11,653 nt of DNA from Betaproteobacteria bacterium (GTDB lineage: Bacteria > Pseudomonadota > Gammaproteobacteria > Burkholderiales > CANMPU01), in the NCBI GenBank assembly GCA_947499755.1, contig CANMPU010000012.1, positions 1-11,653 of the forward strand. Reading direction: 5' to 3'. Below, piece after piece: positions 1 through 8,386 of the stretch (its first letter is position 1; every line of letters starts with the position of its first letter). The notes below the pieces were generated by a model. It saw only the letters and a program-made list of their open reading frames with translations, did no database searches and was not told the origin of the DNA. The position numbers and the translations under genes are program-made.

Positions 1-791
1 TTATAGACTTGACTAATCGCATCATCGCGCTCAGTTGCCGCCGCTAACAGGTTTGCCTGAACCGCATTGTCTATATAACAAAAATCACGACTGGTTTCCC
101 CATCACCATTGATATAAATCGGCTCTCCTTTGATCAAGGCAGACGTCCATTGAGGAATGACCGCAGCATAAGCGCCATTGTGGTCCTGTCTGCGCCCAAA
201 AATGTTGAAGTAGCGAAGGCCTATCGAGTTGAAATTGTAAGCGCGCGCAAACACGTCAGCGTACAGTTCGTTTACATATTTTGTAACCGCATAAGGCGAT
301 AGCGGCTTACCAATTTTTTCCTCAACCTTTGGCAAATCCGGATGATCGCCATAGGTGGAACTGCTAGCGGCATATACAAAACGTTTTACCCCTGAATCTC
401 TCGCGGCGACCAACATGTTTAGAAAACCATCGATATTGTTTTGGTTTGTGGTAATGGGATCTTCGAGGCTACGCGTTACGGAACCAAGCGCTGCTTGGTG
501 TAGGACATAGTGCACGCCACTGCACGCCTTTTCGCAGTCACCCACATCACGAATATCCCCCCTAATAAATGAAAAGTTTCTCCACTGATCCGACGAGACC
601 AAAGATTGAACTTCGTCCAAATTGCGCTGGTATCCGGTGGAGAAATTATCTAGGCCTATGACGCGCTGGTTTAGCGTGAGGAGGGATTCAAGCAAATTGC
701 TACCAATAAAACCTGCAACACCGGTAATCAGCCAGGTTTTTGCTTCGGCTTTGAGCCTTGTTCGCAGAAATGTATACACGTCGTTGTTCAA
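1..791 (-). CDS. tviC: UDP-N-acetylglucosamine/UDP-GlcNAcA C4-epimerase, TviC/WbpP type (3' part missing)
   Basis: Partial gene; the left edge removes the C-terminus after about 263 codons of an expected ~340. It is an extended short-chain dehydrogenase/reductase. The NAD-binding GVAGFIG lies near residues 25-31, the catalytic YAVTK has Tyr167 and Lys171, and the stretches [14 protein letters not shown] and [10 protein letters not shown] are typical of WbpP and TviC. These enzymes interconvert UDP-GlcNAc/UDP-GalNAc or their uronic acid forms; next to a TviB-like dehydrogenase the likely product is UDP-GalNAcA. No ATG exists in frame between the upstream in-frame TGA and the conserved TWLITG. 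I chose TTG at 791, which forms a TTGA overlap with the tviB stop; GTG at 779 is the alternative. No strong ribosome binding site is visible for either, so translational coupling is inferred. The family is certain; substrate preference (GlcNAc versus GlcNAcA) is inferred. Confidence 0.9.
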   Translation of the reverse strand, partial: MNNDVYTFLRTRLKAEAKTWLITGVAGFIGSNLLESLLTLNQRVIGLDNFSTGYQRNLDEVQSLVSSDQWRNFSFIRGDIRDVGDCEKACSGVHYVLHQAALGSVTRSLEDPITTNQNNIDGFLNMLVAARDSGVKRFVYAASSSTYGDHPDLPKVEEKIGKPLSPYAVTKYVNELYADVFARAYNFNSIGLRYFNIFGRRQDHNGAYAAVIPQWTSALIKGEPIYINGDGETSRDFCYIDNAVQANLLAAATERDDAISQVY

Positions 792-2071
792 AGTCTTAGG
801 TCTGATTCTTTGGCTGTCAGTAAATACTTTAAGTCATAAAGCACATGCCGAGTTTTGCCGAGTGCACGTATCGCAACAGCACCCATGTTTTTGAACTGTT
901 GGTGCGCCACAGCAAGAATCACTGCGTCATATGTATTTGGTACCAGCTCCTGAATGAGTGTAATTCCGTATTCCTGTTGGGCATCTCCAGCTGGCACCCA
1001 TGGATCGTATACGTCGACTGCACAGTTGTAGTCTTTTAATTCGGTTATCACGTCCATGATTCTTGTGTTGCGCAGATCCGGGCAATTTTCCTTAAACGTC
1101 AGGCCCATTACTAAAACCTTTGCGCCATCGACCTTAATCCCGCGCTTCGTCATGGCTTTAAGCAATTGGGCGACAACATAGCCCCCCATGCCATCATTCA
1201 ACCTCCTGCCAGCGAGAATAATTTCCGGGTGATAACCAATGGCCTGAGCCTTATGCGTGAGATAGTATGGGTCGACGCCAATACAATGTCCGCCGACCAA
1301 TCCAGGGCGAAACGGCAAAAAGTTCCATTTACTGCCTGCGGCCTTTAAAACCGCTTCGGTATCGATGCCCATCCGATTGAAGATTATTGCCAACTCGTTA
1401 ATGAGTGCGATATTGAGATCTCGTTGGCTATTTTCGATGACCTTGGCAGCTTCCGCGACCTTGATGCTCTCCGCTTTGTGAGTGCCCGCCGGAATGATTT
1501 CGTTATATAGATCATCCACCAAATCGGCAATTTCTGGAGTCGAGCCGGAGGTAACTTTTTTAATATTGGTAATACGATGTTCCTTGTCTCCTGGATTAAC
1601 GCGTTCCGGACTATAACCGCAGTAGAAATCTTGATTAAACTTGAGACCCGAGAACTCCTCGAGAATGGGCACGCAATCCTCTTCGGTAGCACCGGGGTAA
1701 ACCGTCGATTCGTAGATAACAATGTTGCCCTGCTTAAGCGCTTTCCCCACGATTTGACTGGCCTTGATTAACGGGGCGAGATCTGGGCGTTTATACCGGT
1801 CAATAGGAGTAGGAACCGTGACGATAAAGCAGTTGCAGGCACGCAAGTCATTTGCATGTGTGGTGTATGACAGCTGTTTCGCCGCCTGCAACTCTTCGGT
1901 CGTCGTTTCAAGAGTACGGTCGTTACCCGCTTTAAGTTCGTCGATACGTCTTTCACTAATATCGAAGCCCACTACAAGGCGTTTACGGCCGAATTCAACG
2001 GCTAGTGGCAGCCCGACGTATCCGAGGCCGATAACAGCCAACTTAATGTCATTCAATTTCATAGGGGACAT
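788..2071 (-). CDS. tviB: UDP-N-acetyl-D-glucosamine 6-dehydrogenase, TviB/WbpO family
   Basis: The 427-aa protein oxidises C6 of a UDP-N-acetylhexosamine to the uronic acid with two NAD+. Visible parts are the N-terminal Rossmann GLGYVG (15-20), STVYPG (122-127), the central K210/N214 pair in the [14 protein letters not shown] helix, the catalytic Cys263 in [11 protein letters not shown], and the C-terminal UDP-binding domain with [15 protein letters not shown] (323-337). This last signature and the overall length match the Vi antigen TviB/WbpO group rather than UDP-glucose dehydrogenase. The ATG at 2071 directly follows the TAA of the upstream epimerase and has AAGG five bases before it; a second ATG at 2062 lacks such a site. 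The downstream neighbour is the TviC-like epimerase, the usual partner, so the pair most likely makes UDP-GlcNAcA and UDP-GalNAcA in the cytoplasm. Confidence 0.93.
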   Translation of the reverse strand: MSPMKLNDIKLAVIGLGYVGLPLAVEFGRKRLVVGFDISERRIDELKAGNDRTLETTTEELQAAKQLSYTTHANDLRACNCFIVTVPTPIDRYKRPDLAPLIKASQIVGKALKQGNIVIYESTVYPGATEEDCVPILEEFSGLKFNQDFYCGYSPERVNPGDKEHRITNIKKVTSGSTPEIADLVDDLYNEIIPAGTHKAESIKVAEAAKVIENSQRDLNIALINELAIIFNRMGIDTEAVLKAAGSKWNFLPFRPGLVGGHCIGVDPYYLTHKAQAIGYHPEIILAGRRLNDGMGGYVVAQLLKAMTKRGIKVDGAKVLVMGLTFKENCPDLRNTRIMDVITELKDYNCAVDVYDPWVPAGDAQQEYGITLIQELVPNTYDAVILAVAHQQFKNMGAVAIRALGKTRHVLYDLKYLLTAKESDLRL

Positions 2072-3079
2072 TTAAACCTTGAAATAGTTACGATACCAAT
2101 CAACGAATCGCGTAACCCCCGCTTCCACTGTCGTGGAGGGCTTGTAGTGGAATTGCTCGGCTAGACTATCTACGTTGGCGTAAGTGTCGGGTACATCGCC
2201 AGCTTGCAGGGGCAGAAATTCTTTATTTGATACTTTATTAAGCGCCTTTTCCAGGGCAGCAATGTAATCCATTAACTGCACAGGCCGATTATTGCCAATG
2301 TTATAAACACGCCATGGGGCGTTGCTGCTGCCAGGGTCGGGTTGCTCACCGTTCCATTTCTCATTTCCTAACGCTGGTTCGTCTAAGACGCGGATAGTAC
2401 CCTCGACGATATCGTCTATATATGTAAAATCGCGGCGGTGTTTGCCGTAGTTAAAGACCTGAATGGGTTCGTTAGCGAGGATCGCCTTAGTAAACTTAAA
2501 TAAGGCCATATCGGGGCGCCCCCACGGTCCGTAGACTGTAAAAAACCGCAAACCCGTTGTCGGCAAGCCATAAAGATGACTATAACTATGCGCCATGAGC
2601 TCGTTCGATTTTTTGCTCGCGGCATATAAGCTAAGCGGATGATCGACATTCTGCTCTACAGAGAAAGGCATCGCCGTGTTAGCGCCATATACACTGGAAC
2701 TGCTGGCATAGACTAGGTGTTCGACCGCATTGTGGCGGCACCCTTCCAAAACATGCGCAAACCCAACGATGTTGCTATCGATATACGCCAGCGGGTTTTC
2801 GATCGAATAACGCACACCGGCTTGTGCGGCCAAGTTAACCACGCGCCTGGGTTTGTGGCTAGCGAAGGCTTCCTCCAGGGCACCTCGGTCGGACAGATCG
2901 ATACGCAGGTGGGTGTAGTTCGCGTGCTCCAGGTGTCGCGCTAAACGCTTCTCTTTGAGCACAGGGTCGTAATAGTCGTTATGGTTGTCTATCCCAATCA
3001 CGTGGTCGCCACGTTCAAGTAGCTTAATTGAGAGGGCAGACCCGATAAAACCAGCCGCGCCAGTAACAAGTATTTTCAT
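2072..3079 (-). CDS. UDP-glucuronate 4-epimerase (NAD-dependent, GAE type)
   Basis: The 335-aa extended SDR epimerase has GAAGFIG (7-13) for NAD+, a Ser-rich YASSSSVYG segment (124-132), catalytic Tyr152 and Lys156 in [11 protein letters not shown], and [15 protein letters not shown] (178-192). DNHNDYYD after the second strand and the GPWGRPDMA stretch are hallmarks of the capsule-type UDP-GlcA 4-epimerases (WbnF/LpsL/Cap1J group), which convert UDP-GlcA to UDP-GalA. The source of UDP-GlcA would be Ugd, encoded four genes upstream in the same operon. The start ATG lies 30 nt after the gmd stop, and its ribosome binding site is weak. The stop abuts the tviB start with no gap. Other GalE-like activities cannot be fully excluded from sequence alone. 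Confidence 0.9.
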   Translation of the reverse strand: MKILVTGAAGFIGSALSIKLLERGDHVIGIDNHNDYYDPVLKEKRLARHLEHANYTHLRIDLSDRGALEEAFASHKPRRVVNLAAQAGVRYSIENPLAYIDSNIVGFAHVLEGCRHNAVEHLVYASSSSVYGANTAMPFSVEQNVDHPLSLYAASKKSNELMAHSYSHLYGLPTTGLRFFTVYGPWGRPDMALFKFTKAILANEPIQVFNYGKHRRDFTYIDDIVEGTIRVLDEPALGNEKWNGEQPDPGSSNAPWRVYNIGNNRPVQLMDYIAALEKALNKVSNKEFLPLQAGDVPDTYANVDSLAEQFHYKPSTTVEAGVTRFVDWYRNYFKV

Positions 3080-3109
3080 AGCTCGATGCGCACGAAGACC
3101 AGAGTAGGG

Positions 3110-4204
3110 CTATTCGTGGTAATCCATAGCTTTATAGCCATGCTTCTTAATAAGCTCATCGCGTTCTGCCGACGTGAGGTCTTCGGACACCATCTCTGCG
3201 ACCAACCCCGCGAAACTTATTTTGGGCGTCCAGCCCAATTTTTTCCTAGCCTTGCTTGGGTCACCTAGCAAGGTCTCGACTTCGGTAGGCCGAAAATAGC
3301 GCGGGTCGACAGCAACAATGCACTTACCCAACGCATCGTACCCCTTCTCGTCAATTCCCTTGCCGTTCCACTTAATGACGATACCGATCTCCTTGGCAGC
3401 TGCGTCAACAAATTCGCGCACGCTGTACTGTATGCCCGTGGCAATAACAAAATCCTCGGGTTGATCCTGCTGCAACATCAACCACTGCATTTCAACATAG
3501 TCGCGTGCGTGCCCCCAGTCCCGTTTAGCATCGAGATTGCCTAGATAAAGCGTATGCTGCAGGCCGAGCTTAATACGTGCCAGCGCACGAGTAATCTTCC
3601 TCGTGACGAAAGTCTCGCCCCTGGTCGGAGATTCATGATTGAAGAGAATGCCGTTGCAGGCATACATGCCGTAGGCCTCGCGGTAATTTACCACGATCCA
3701 ATGCGCGTAAAGCTTGGCAACCGCGTAAGGACTTCTAGGGTAAAAGGGCGTGGTTTCTTTCTGCGGGGTTTCTTGAACGAGTCCATAAAGTTCGCTCGTC
3801 GACGCTTGATAGAAGCGGGTCTTTTTTTCTAGGCCAAGAATGCGGATTGCCTCGAGGAGGCGCAAGACACCAAGCGCATCGGAATTTGCCGTGTATTCGG
3901 GCTCTTCAAAGCTGACCGCTACATGACTCTGAGCGGCGAGATTGTATATTTCGTCTGGCTGGACTTGTTGGATGATGCGTGTGAGCGAGGATGAGTCGGT
4001 CATGTCTCCATGGTGGAGGTAAAAGCGAACGCCGCTCTCGTGCCTATCCTGATAAAGGTGATCAATACGGTCCGTGTTAAACAGACTGGTGCGGCGCTTG
4101 ATACCGTGAACGATGTAACCTTTTTTGAGCAGAAATTCGGCGAGGTAAGCGCCATCTTGCCCGGTAACACCCGTGATGAGCGCGATTTTTTGCTGTGTCG
4201 TCAT
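3110..4204 (-). CDS. gmd: GDP-mannose 4,6-dehydratase
   Basis: The 364-aa protein catalyses the first step from GDP-D-mannose to GDP-4-keto-6-deoxy-D-mannose. GVTGQDG (12-18) binds NADP(H), and [17 protein letters not shown] is the Gmd-specific segment after it. ASTSELYG supplies Thr136 and Glu138, and SPYAVAK supplies Tyr160 and Lys164. These line up, with a constant shift of four, with the E. coli catalytic residues Thr132, Glu134, Tyr156 and Lys160 as I recall them. [19 protein letters not shown] (from about 189) is also characteristic. The ATG at 4204 has AGGA five bases upstream. It sits directly after fcl (16-nt gap), the gene for the next enzyme in the GDP-L-fucose pathway. Length and motifs are complete, with no sign of damage. 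Confidence 0.97.
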   Translation of the reverse strand: MTTQQKIALITGVTGQDGAYLAEFLLKKGYIVHGIKRRTSLFNTDRIDHLYQDRHESGVRFYLHHGDMTDSSSLTRIIQQVQPDEIYNLAAQSHVAVSFEEPEYTANSDALGVLRLLEAIRILGLEKKTRFYQASTSELYGLVQETPQKETTPFYPRSPYAVAKLYAHWIVVNYREAYGMYACNGILFNHESPTRGETFVTRKITRALARIKLGLQHTLYLGNLDAKRDWGHARDYVEMQWLMLQQDQPEDFVIATGIQYSVREFVDAAAKEIGIVIKWNGKGIDEKGYDALGKCIVAVDPRYFRPTEVETLLGDPSKARKKLGWTPKISFAGLVAEMVSEDLTSAERDELIKKHGYKAMDYHE

Positions 4205-4220
4205 GATGATCCTATTCCCA

Positions 4221-5201
4221 TTAGAAGCCGCCAGTCGTTTTCAAAAAGTCCGCATAAGCTCGCTTGACGCCTTGTTCGAGATCGATTTCAGCCTTCCACC
4301 CCAAAGCGTGAATGCGGGCGCTGTCCATTAATTTTCGCGGTGCGCCATCATTTTTTGAGGGGTCGAATTGAATTGTTCCCTGGTACCCAACAGTCGCGCC
4401 GATCGTTTCAGCCAAAGCACGAATTGAGATGTCATTACCATAACCAACATTAATATGGCTGAGCATTGGGTGGGTGTGCTGAGCGTAAATAATCTTATCG
4501 AGATTCATGACATGAACGCACGCTCTTGCCAAATCATCTACGTAAAGAAATTCCCGCTTCGGTGTACCGGTGCCCCAGATCATAACGTTGGGACTACCAT
4601 TGATTTTGGCTTCGTGAAAGCGGCAGATTAGAGCCGGTATGACGTGGGAATTTTCCGGGTGGTAGTTGTCGCCGGGCCCATAGAGGTTTGTCGGCATTAG
4701 GGCGCGATAATCCACGCTGTGGCTTATGCCATACTGGCGGTTGTAGCTCTCGCATAGCTTAATGCCGGCTATCTTCGCAATCGCATAGGGCTCGTTGGTG
4801 GGCTCCAGTGTTCCGGTAAGCAAGGCATCCTCGCGCATAGGCTGTGGCGCAAGCCTGGGATAAACGCAGCTGGAGCCCAGAAAGAGCAGTTTCTTGACGC
4901 CATTGCGGAATGCCGCGTCGACGACATTGGCCTCAACGATCATGTTTTGGTAAATGAACTCAGCCGGGTAGGTATTGTTTGCGTGGATACCCCCCACCCT
5001 GGAGGCAGCTAGATAAACTTGTTCAGGCCTTTCCGCCGCAAAGAAGGCGTAAACGGCAGCTTGAATTGTCAGGTCTAGTTCTGCGCGTGTTCGGACGACG
5101 AGCTGTGGCAATGGGTGTCCAGTGTTTAGGAGCTCTCTAATGACGGCCGATCCGACCATACCCCGATGTCCTGCAACATAGATTTTGGGATAGATGCGCA
5201 T
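4221..5201 (-). CDS. fcl: GDP-L-fucose synthase (GDP-4-keto-6-deoxymannose 3,5-epimerase/4-reductase)
   Basis: The 326-aa SDR protein (also called WcaG) converts the Gmd product to GDP-L-fucose by two epimerisations and an NADPH-dependent reduction. It has GHRGMVG (11-17), LGSSCVYP with Ser110 and Cys112, [10 protein letters not shown] with Tyr139 and Lys143, and NSHVIPA with His186. All correspond to the E. coli catalytic set (Ser107, Cys109, Tyr136, Lys140, His179). Relative to the E. coli protein as I remember it, there are about four extra residues near 159-162, between the Lys and His positions, which explains the change of offset. The start ATG lies 2 nt after the manC stop, so translation is probably coupled. 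Together with ManC and Gmd it completes the GDP-L-fucose route from mannose-1-phosphate. Confidence 0.97.
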   Translation of the reverse strand: MRIYPKIYVAGHRGMVGSAVIRELLNTGHPLPQLVVRTRAELDLTIQAAVYAFFAAERPEQVYLAASRVGGIHANNTYPAEFIYQNMIVEANVVDAAFRNGVKKLLFLGSSCVYPRLAPQPMREDALLTGTLEPTNEPYAIAKIAGIKLCESYNRQYGISHSVDYRALMPTNLYGPGDNYHPENSHVIPALICRFHEAKINGSPNVMIWGTGTPKREFLYVDDLARACVHVMNLDKIIYAQHTHPMLSHINVGYGNDISIRALAETIGATVGYQGTIQFDPSKNDGAPRKLMDSARIHALGWKAEIDLEQGVKRAYADFLKTTGGF

Positions 5202-5203
5202 GC

Positions 5204-6631
5204 CTACTGCGTCACCCTTCCATAAGTGTCTTCAAACCTTACGATGTCATCTTCGCCGAGGTAGCTGCCCGACTGGATCTCGATGATCTCTAACTCCACC
5301 GCTCCGGGATTCTTGAGTCGGTGCGTTTCACCTATAGGGATGTAGGTTGACTGGTTTTCACTCAGTAAAAAGGTTTCATTGCCCCGCGTGACTTCTGCAA
5401 TTCCTTTAACGACCACCCAGTGCTCCGCACGATGGTGATGCATTTGCAGGCTCAATGAGGCCCCCGGTTTTACGCCAATGCGCTTCACCTGAAAGCGCTC
5501 GCCAACATCCAGGCTGTCGTACCAGCCCCATGGGCGCGCTACCTTACGGTGCGTGATCGCTTGGGTGCATTGCACTTGCTCTAATTTGGCGACAACGTCC
5601 TTGACTTGTTCAACATAGTCTCGGTGCGCGATCAACACGGCGTCAGGTGTATCAACAACGACAAGATTTTTAACCCCAAGCGCGACCACAGGTCGATAGG
5701 GCGCATGAATAAACGTATTGTTAGTGCGGTGCGCCAGGCCTTGTCCTTGGACACGGTTACCATCTTTATCTGCTTCAGCAAGAAGGGCGACCGAATTCCA
5801 ACTACCCACATCGCTCCACTGGCCCGCAAGGGGTACAACAGCGATGTCGTCGTGAGATTCCATTACGGCGTAATCTATGCTTTGTGATCGGCAAGCCGAG
5901 AATTTAGCGGAATCGGGGCGAATAAACGTGTGCCCGCTGGGCGATATTTCGCTCTTAGCTAAAGCAAATGCGTCTTGGCAAGCGGCCAAGATATCGGGCG
6001 CGTGCTGCTGAAGCGCCGCGACGAGAACCTCGGCCTTGCAAAGAAAAATGCCCGCATTCCATAAAGCATTGCCGGCAAGAAGAAGTTCTTGTGCTTTCGC
6101 GATTTCTGGTTTTTCGATAAAACGCGCAACGCCGTGACTACCATCGATTCGCGAGCCGCCTTGTTGAATATAGCCGTAGGCGGTGCTCGGGAAATTCGGC
6201 AACACGCCAAACGTCACGATAGCGCCTGAATCGGCAGCGTCGACACCTTTTCCGATAGCCTCTATGAACAGTTCAACGTCCGGAATGTGATGGTCGGCAG
6301 GGCAGAATAATAATAAATCTTGCCCTGCGCGGCTTACGTGTAACGCGGCAATCGCCATTGCTGCAGCAGTATTGCGTCCCACTGGTTCCAAAAGTACCTC
6401 ACCGGATACCCGCGCTAATTGTAGGGTATCGGTCACCATGAAACGATGCTCCTCGGATGCTACGATAACCACCGCCCCGCGAAACCTACCCACCCTCTCT
6501 AAGGTCAAGTGTAAGAGGCTTTTGTCCCCGATAAGCGGCACAAATTGCTTAGGGAAGCTTTTGCGCGATAGTGGCCACAACCTAGTCCCCGATCCACCAC
6601 AAAGAACAATGGGGACAATGCGGCTAATCAT
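5204..6631 (-). CDS. manC: Mannose-1-phosphate guanylyltransferase / mannose-6-phosphate isomerase (bifunctional)
   Basis: The 475-aa type II PMI/GMP enzyme makes GDP-mannose and probably also isomerises fructose-6-P to mannose-6-P. The N-terminal nucleotidyltransferase shows [12 protein letters not shown] (12-23) with KSFPKQF, then FIEKP (171-175) and NAGIFL (192-197). The C-terminal cupin has RPWGWY (366-371), [13 protein letters not shown] (397-409) and a GETHRL segment (434-439), the metal/substrate site of the isomerase. I chose ATG at 6631, which gives [13 protein letters not shown] and an 8-nt overlap with the end of ugd. A TTG at 6637 would add two residues and has a GAGAGA stretch upstream, so it is a possible alternative. 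No phosphomannomutase (ManB) is present in the window; it must be encoded elsewhere or further along. Confidence 0.96.
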   Translation of the reverse strand: MISRIVPIVLCGGSGTRLWPLSRKSFPKQFVPLIGDKSLLHLTLERVGRFRGAVVIVASEEHRFMVTDTLQLARVSGEVLLEPVGRNTAAAMAIAALHVSRAGQDLLLFCPADHHIPDVELFIEAIGKGVDAADSGAIVTFGVLPNFPSTAYGYIQQGGSRIDGSHGVARFIEKPEIAKAQELLLAGNALWNAGIFLCKAEVLVAALQQHAPDILAACQDAFALAKSEISPSGHTFIRPDSAKFSACRSQSIDYAVMESHDDIAVVPLAGQWSDVGSWNSVALLAEADKDGNRVQGQGLAHRTNNTFIHAPYRPVVALGVKNLVVVDTPDAVLIAHRDYVEQVKDVVAKLEQVQCTQAITHRKVARPWGWYDSLDVGERFQVKRIGVKPGASLSLQMHHHRAEHWVVVKGIAEVTRGNETFLLSENQSTYIPIGETHRLKNPGAVELEIIEIQSGSYLGEDDIVRFEDTYGRVTQ

Positions 6632-7790
6632 TTCCAAACAAATCTCTCGTAAATACTTTTGCTTTGACGTCGGCCAATGCCGTAGTCATTCGGTTAGCGA
6701 CGATCACATCTGACTCTCGCTTAAAAGAATCCAAGTCGTTGACGACGCGAGAATGAAAAAATTCTGCGTCTTTCAGTACCGGCTCATATACGATTACCTC
6801 TATCCCTTTCGCTTTGATTCGCTTCATAATGCCTTGGACGCTAGAAGCACGATAGTTGTCGGAGCCCGCCTTCATAATTAGTCGGTATACCCCGACTACT
6901 TTCGGATGCATGCCGATAATGCTCTGAGCAATAAAATCTTTGCGCGTGGTATTTGCTTCGACGATGGCGTGCATCAAGTTTTGCGGCACGTCCCGGTAGT
7001 TGGCCAAAAGTTGCTTGGTGTCTTTGGGCAGACAATAACCACCATAACCGAAAGATGGATTGTTGTAATGGTCACCGATGCGCGGATCCAAACAAACGCC
7101 ATCAATGATCTGCCGGGTATCAAGGCTGTGGGTAGCGGCGTACGTATCCAGCTCGTTGAAATAGGCCACGCGCATAGCCAGATAAGTATTGGCAAAGAGC
7201 TTGATTGCCTCCGCTTCTATGCTATCCGTGAATAGAGTTGGGATGTCCTGTTTAACAGCACCTTGTTTGAGTAGGTCTGCAAAGGTTTCCGCGCGCTGAG
7301 ATTTTTCGCCAACGACGATGCGTGAAGGATAAAGATTATCATGGAGCGCACGACCTTCACGCAGAAATTCTGGCGAAAAGATCAGGCTTCCGCAATTAAA
7401 CCGCCCCCTCGCCCTAGCGGTATAGCCGACCGGGATAGTAGATTTGATAACCATTACCGCTTTGGTGTTGATCGAAATAACGTCGTTGATTATCTCTTCG
7501 ATAGAGTCGGTATTGAAGTAGTTAGTCGCCGCATCATAATCAGTCGGCGTTGCAATGATAACGAAATCTGCGGCGGAATAGGCGTCGTGCTTGTCGAGGG
7601 TGGCGCGAAAGTTAAGCGGTTTATTTCGGAGGAAATCTTCGATATCCGCGTCTTCAATAGGCGATTGCCTACGGTTGAGCATCGCCACTTTCTCGGGGAC
7701 AATGTCGAGAGCCACAACCTCGTTGTGTTGCGCAAGCAAGATGGCGTTGGATAGCCCGACATAACCTGTGCCTACAACAGCAATTTTCAT
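6624..7790 (-). CDS. ugd: UDP-glucose 6-dehydrogenase
   Basis: The 388-aa enzyme oxidises UDP-glucose to UDP-glucuronate using two NAD+. GTGYVG (7-12) is the Rossmann loop, STIPVG lies at 117-122, SPEFLREG at 139-146, K197 and N201 sit in the central [15 protein letters not shown] helix, and catalytic Cys253 is in [12 protein letters not shown]. The length matches the short E. coli/streptococcal Ugd class rather than the longer Pseudomonas/animal class, and differs clearly from the TviB-type dehydrogenase in the same operon. The ATG overlaps the TGA of the regulator gene by four bases (ATGA), indicating coupling. The product can feed directly into the polysaccharide or go to UDP-GalA through the epimerase at 3079-2072. 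Confidence 0.96.
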   Translation of the reverse strand: MKIAVVGTGYVGLSNAILLAQHNEVVALDIVPEKVAMLNRRQSPIEDADIEDFLRNKPLNFRATLDKHDAYSAADFVIIATPTDYDAATNYFNTDSIEEIINDVISINTKAVMVIKSTIPVGYTARARGRFNCGSLIFSPEFLREGRALHDNLYPSRIVVGEKSQRAETFADLLKQGAVKQDIPTLFTDSIEAEAIKLFANTYLAMRVAYFNELDTYAATHSLDTRQIIDGVCLDPRIGDHYNNPSFGYGGYCLPKDTKQLLANYRDVPQNLMHAIVEANTTRKDFIAQSIIGMHPKVVGVYRLIMKAGSDNYRASSVQGIMKRIKAKGIEVIVYEPVLKDAEFFHSRVVNDLDSFKRESDVIVANRMTTALADVKAKVFTRDLFGND

Positions 7791-8143
7791 CGTGCCAGCT
7801 TTGACTGTCTAGGTAACTCGGCCTTGAGCTGCTTAATTTCTTCGCGCAAAGCCCCGCACTCTTCCATCTTGTATTTAAGAAAACGGGTCGTAAGTACCGA
7901 CTTCTCAGCAATTCCCGCTGGCGTCAACAGATAGACATAGCCCATCTTATGGCTGCTGTGGCTAAAGTTCTGTACCTTTACCCAACCTTTTTTCATCAAT
8001 GCCTGGAAACAGAAATTGATGCTGCCCAGACTAATACCGAGTTCAGTGGCCAGTGTGCGCTGGCTGAGATCCGGGGTTTCGTGTAGGCGACGCAATACCT
8101 GAAACTGAATGTCTTCTTGGAGCGAAGCCCGTCGGCTCATCAT
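7787..8143 (-). CDS. EPS-associated MarR-family transcriptional regulator
   Basis: A small (118-aa) winged-helix protein, first gene of the nucleotide-sugar operon. [17 protein letters not shown] at the N-terminus, the helix-turn-helix [19 protein letters not shown] (26-44), KGWVKVQNF and the wing [14 protein letters not shown] (68-81) match the MarR_EPS family found in exopolysaccharide loci. Residues 83-110 look like a long helix or coiled coil that could dimerise. The reading frame stays open upstream to a TTG at 8215, but that extension would run through the ops element, so I prefer ATG 8143 (ATG 8140 is equally possible). No Shine-Dalgarno sequence precedes either ATG. Its place at the head of the operon suggests it controls the operon or itself; its ligand and operator are unknown. 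Confidence 0.88.
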   Translation of the reverse strand: MMSRRASLQEDIQFQVLRRLHETPDLSQRTLATELGISLGSINFCFQALMKKGWVKVQNFSHSSHKMGYVYLLTPAGIAEKSVLTTRFLKYKMEECGALREEIKQLKAELPRQSKLAR

Positions 8144-8386
8144 GGATTCAAGGTGGGAATTAAGAATAAAAAGCGCTTTAGCCACGCTACCGCCATGCTG
8201 TTTCACGATCAGCAAGCGCGGTCAATGCTACTTGAAGAGGATCCGGAACGAAAGCAAGATGGCTAAAACTCGTTCAACGGACGAACGCATTGTGCCATAG
8301 AGATTTGATTTTGGGAAACGATTTTGGCAAATTACCGATGGTGAAAACCGGCAGCAAGCTCATAATCACCCGCGCTGTTTCTTGCC
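8144..8386 (-). other. Leader/intergenic region between rfaH-like gene and EPS operon
   Basis: A 243-nt stretch without a gene. It holds the ops element (8194-8183) and a 10-nt perfect palindrome AAAGCGCTTT (8170-8179) followed by a T-run. A weak hairpin with 5-bp arms CGTTC/GAACG (8271-8287) is followed by a short T stretch on the minus strand. I see no strong sigma-70 promoter; the best candidate is TTTCCC-18 nt-CACAAT around 8291-8320, which is poor. No convincing intrinsic terminator separates the rfaH-like gene from the operon, so readthrough from the rfaH promoter is possible. Confidence 0.5.
8183..8194 (-). promoter_or_regulatory. ops element (RfaH recruitment site)
   Basis: On the minus strand the bases read GGCGGTAGCGTG, an exact match to the enterobacterial ops (operon polarity suppressor) core, the part of JUMPstart at which RNA polymerase pauses and RfaH is loaded. 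It lies on the non-template strand of the operon, 39 nt before the regulator ATG at 8143, and downstream of a gene for an RfaH homologue. It is followed within about 10 nt by a T-run, as in E. coli ops sites. Orientation, position in a leader and gene context all agree. The rest of the 39-bp JUMPstart sequence is not obvious. Confidence 0.9.

Noticed and set aside
622..894. 90-codon and similar plus-strand ORFs lying antisense to the minus-strand operon
   Set aside because: They overlap genes with clear family motifs on the other strand and show no domain features of their own.
1384..1722. 112-codon minus-strand ORF in another frame inside tviB
   Set aside because: Lies wholly within tviB, whose motifs (including Cys263) are intact; composition is that of a frame shadow.
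8144..8215. N-terminal extension of the MarR-like protein to a TTG at 8215
   Set aside because: The extension is unlike the family, starts with TTG, and runs straight through the ops element; family proteins begin at the [10 protein letters not shown] region.
8271..8287. Hairpin with 5-bp arms and nearby T stretch as terminator of the rfaH-like gene
   Set aside because: The stem is short and AT/GC mixed, with a 7-nt loop and only four T residues two bases on; too weak to call.
8283..8297. Sigma-54-like promoter TGGCAC...TTC before the EPS operon
   Set aside because: The -24 GG element is good but the -12 GC is absent at the right spacing.
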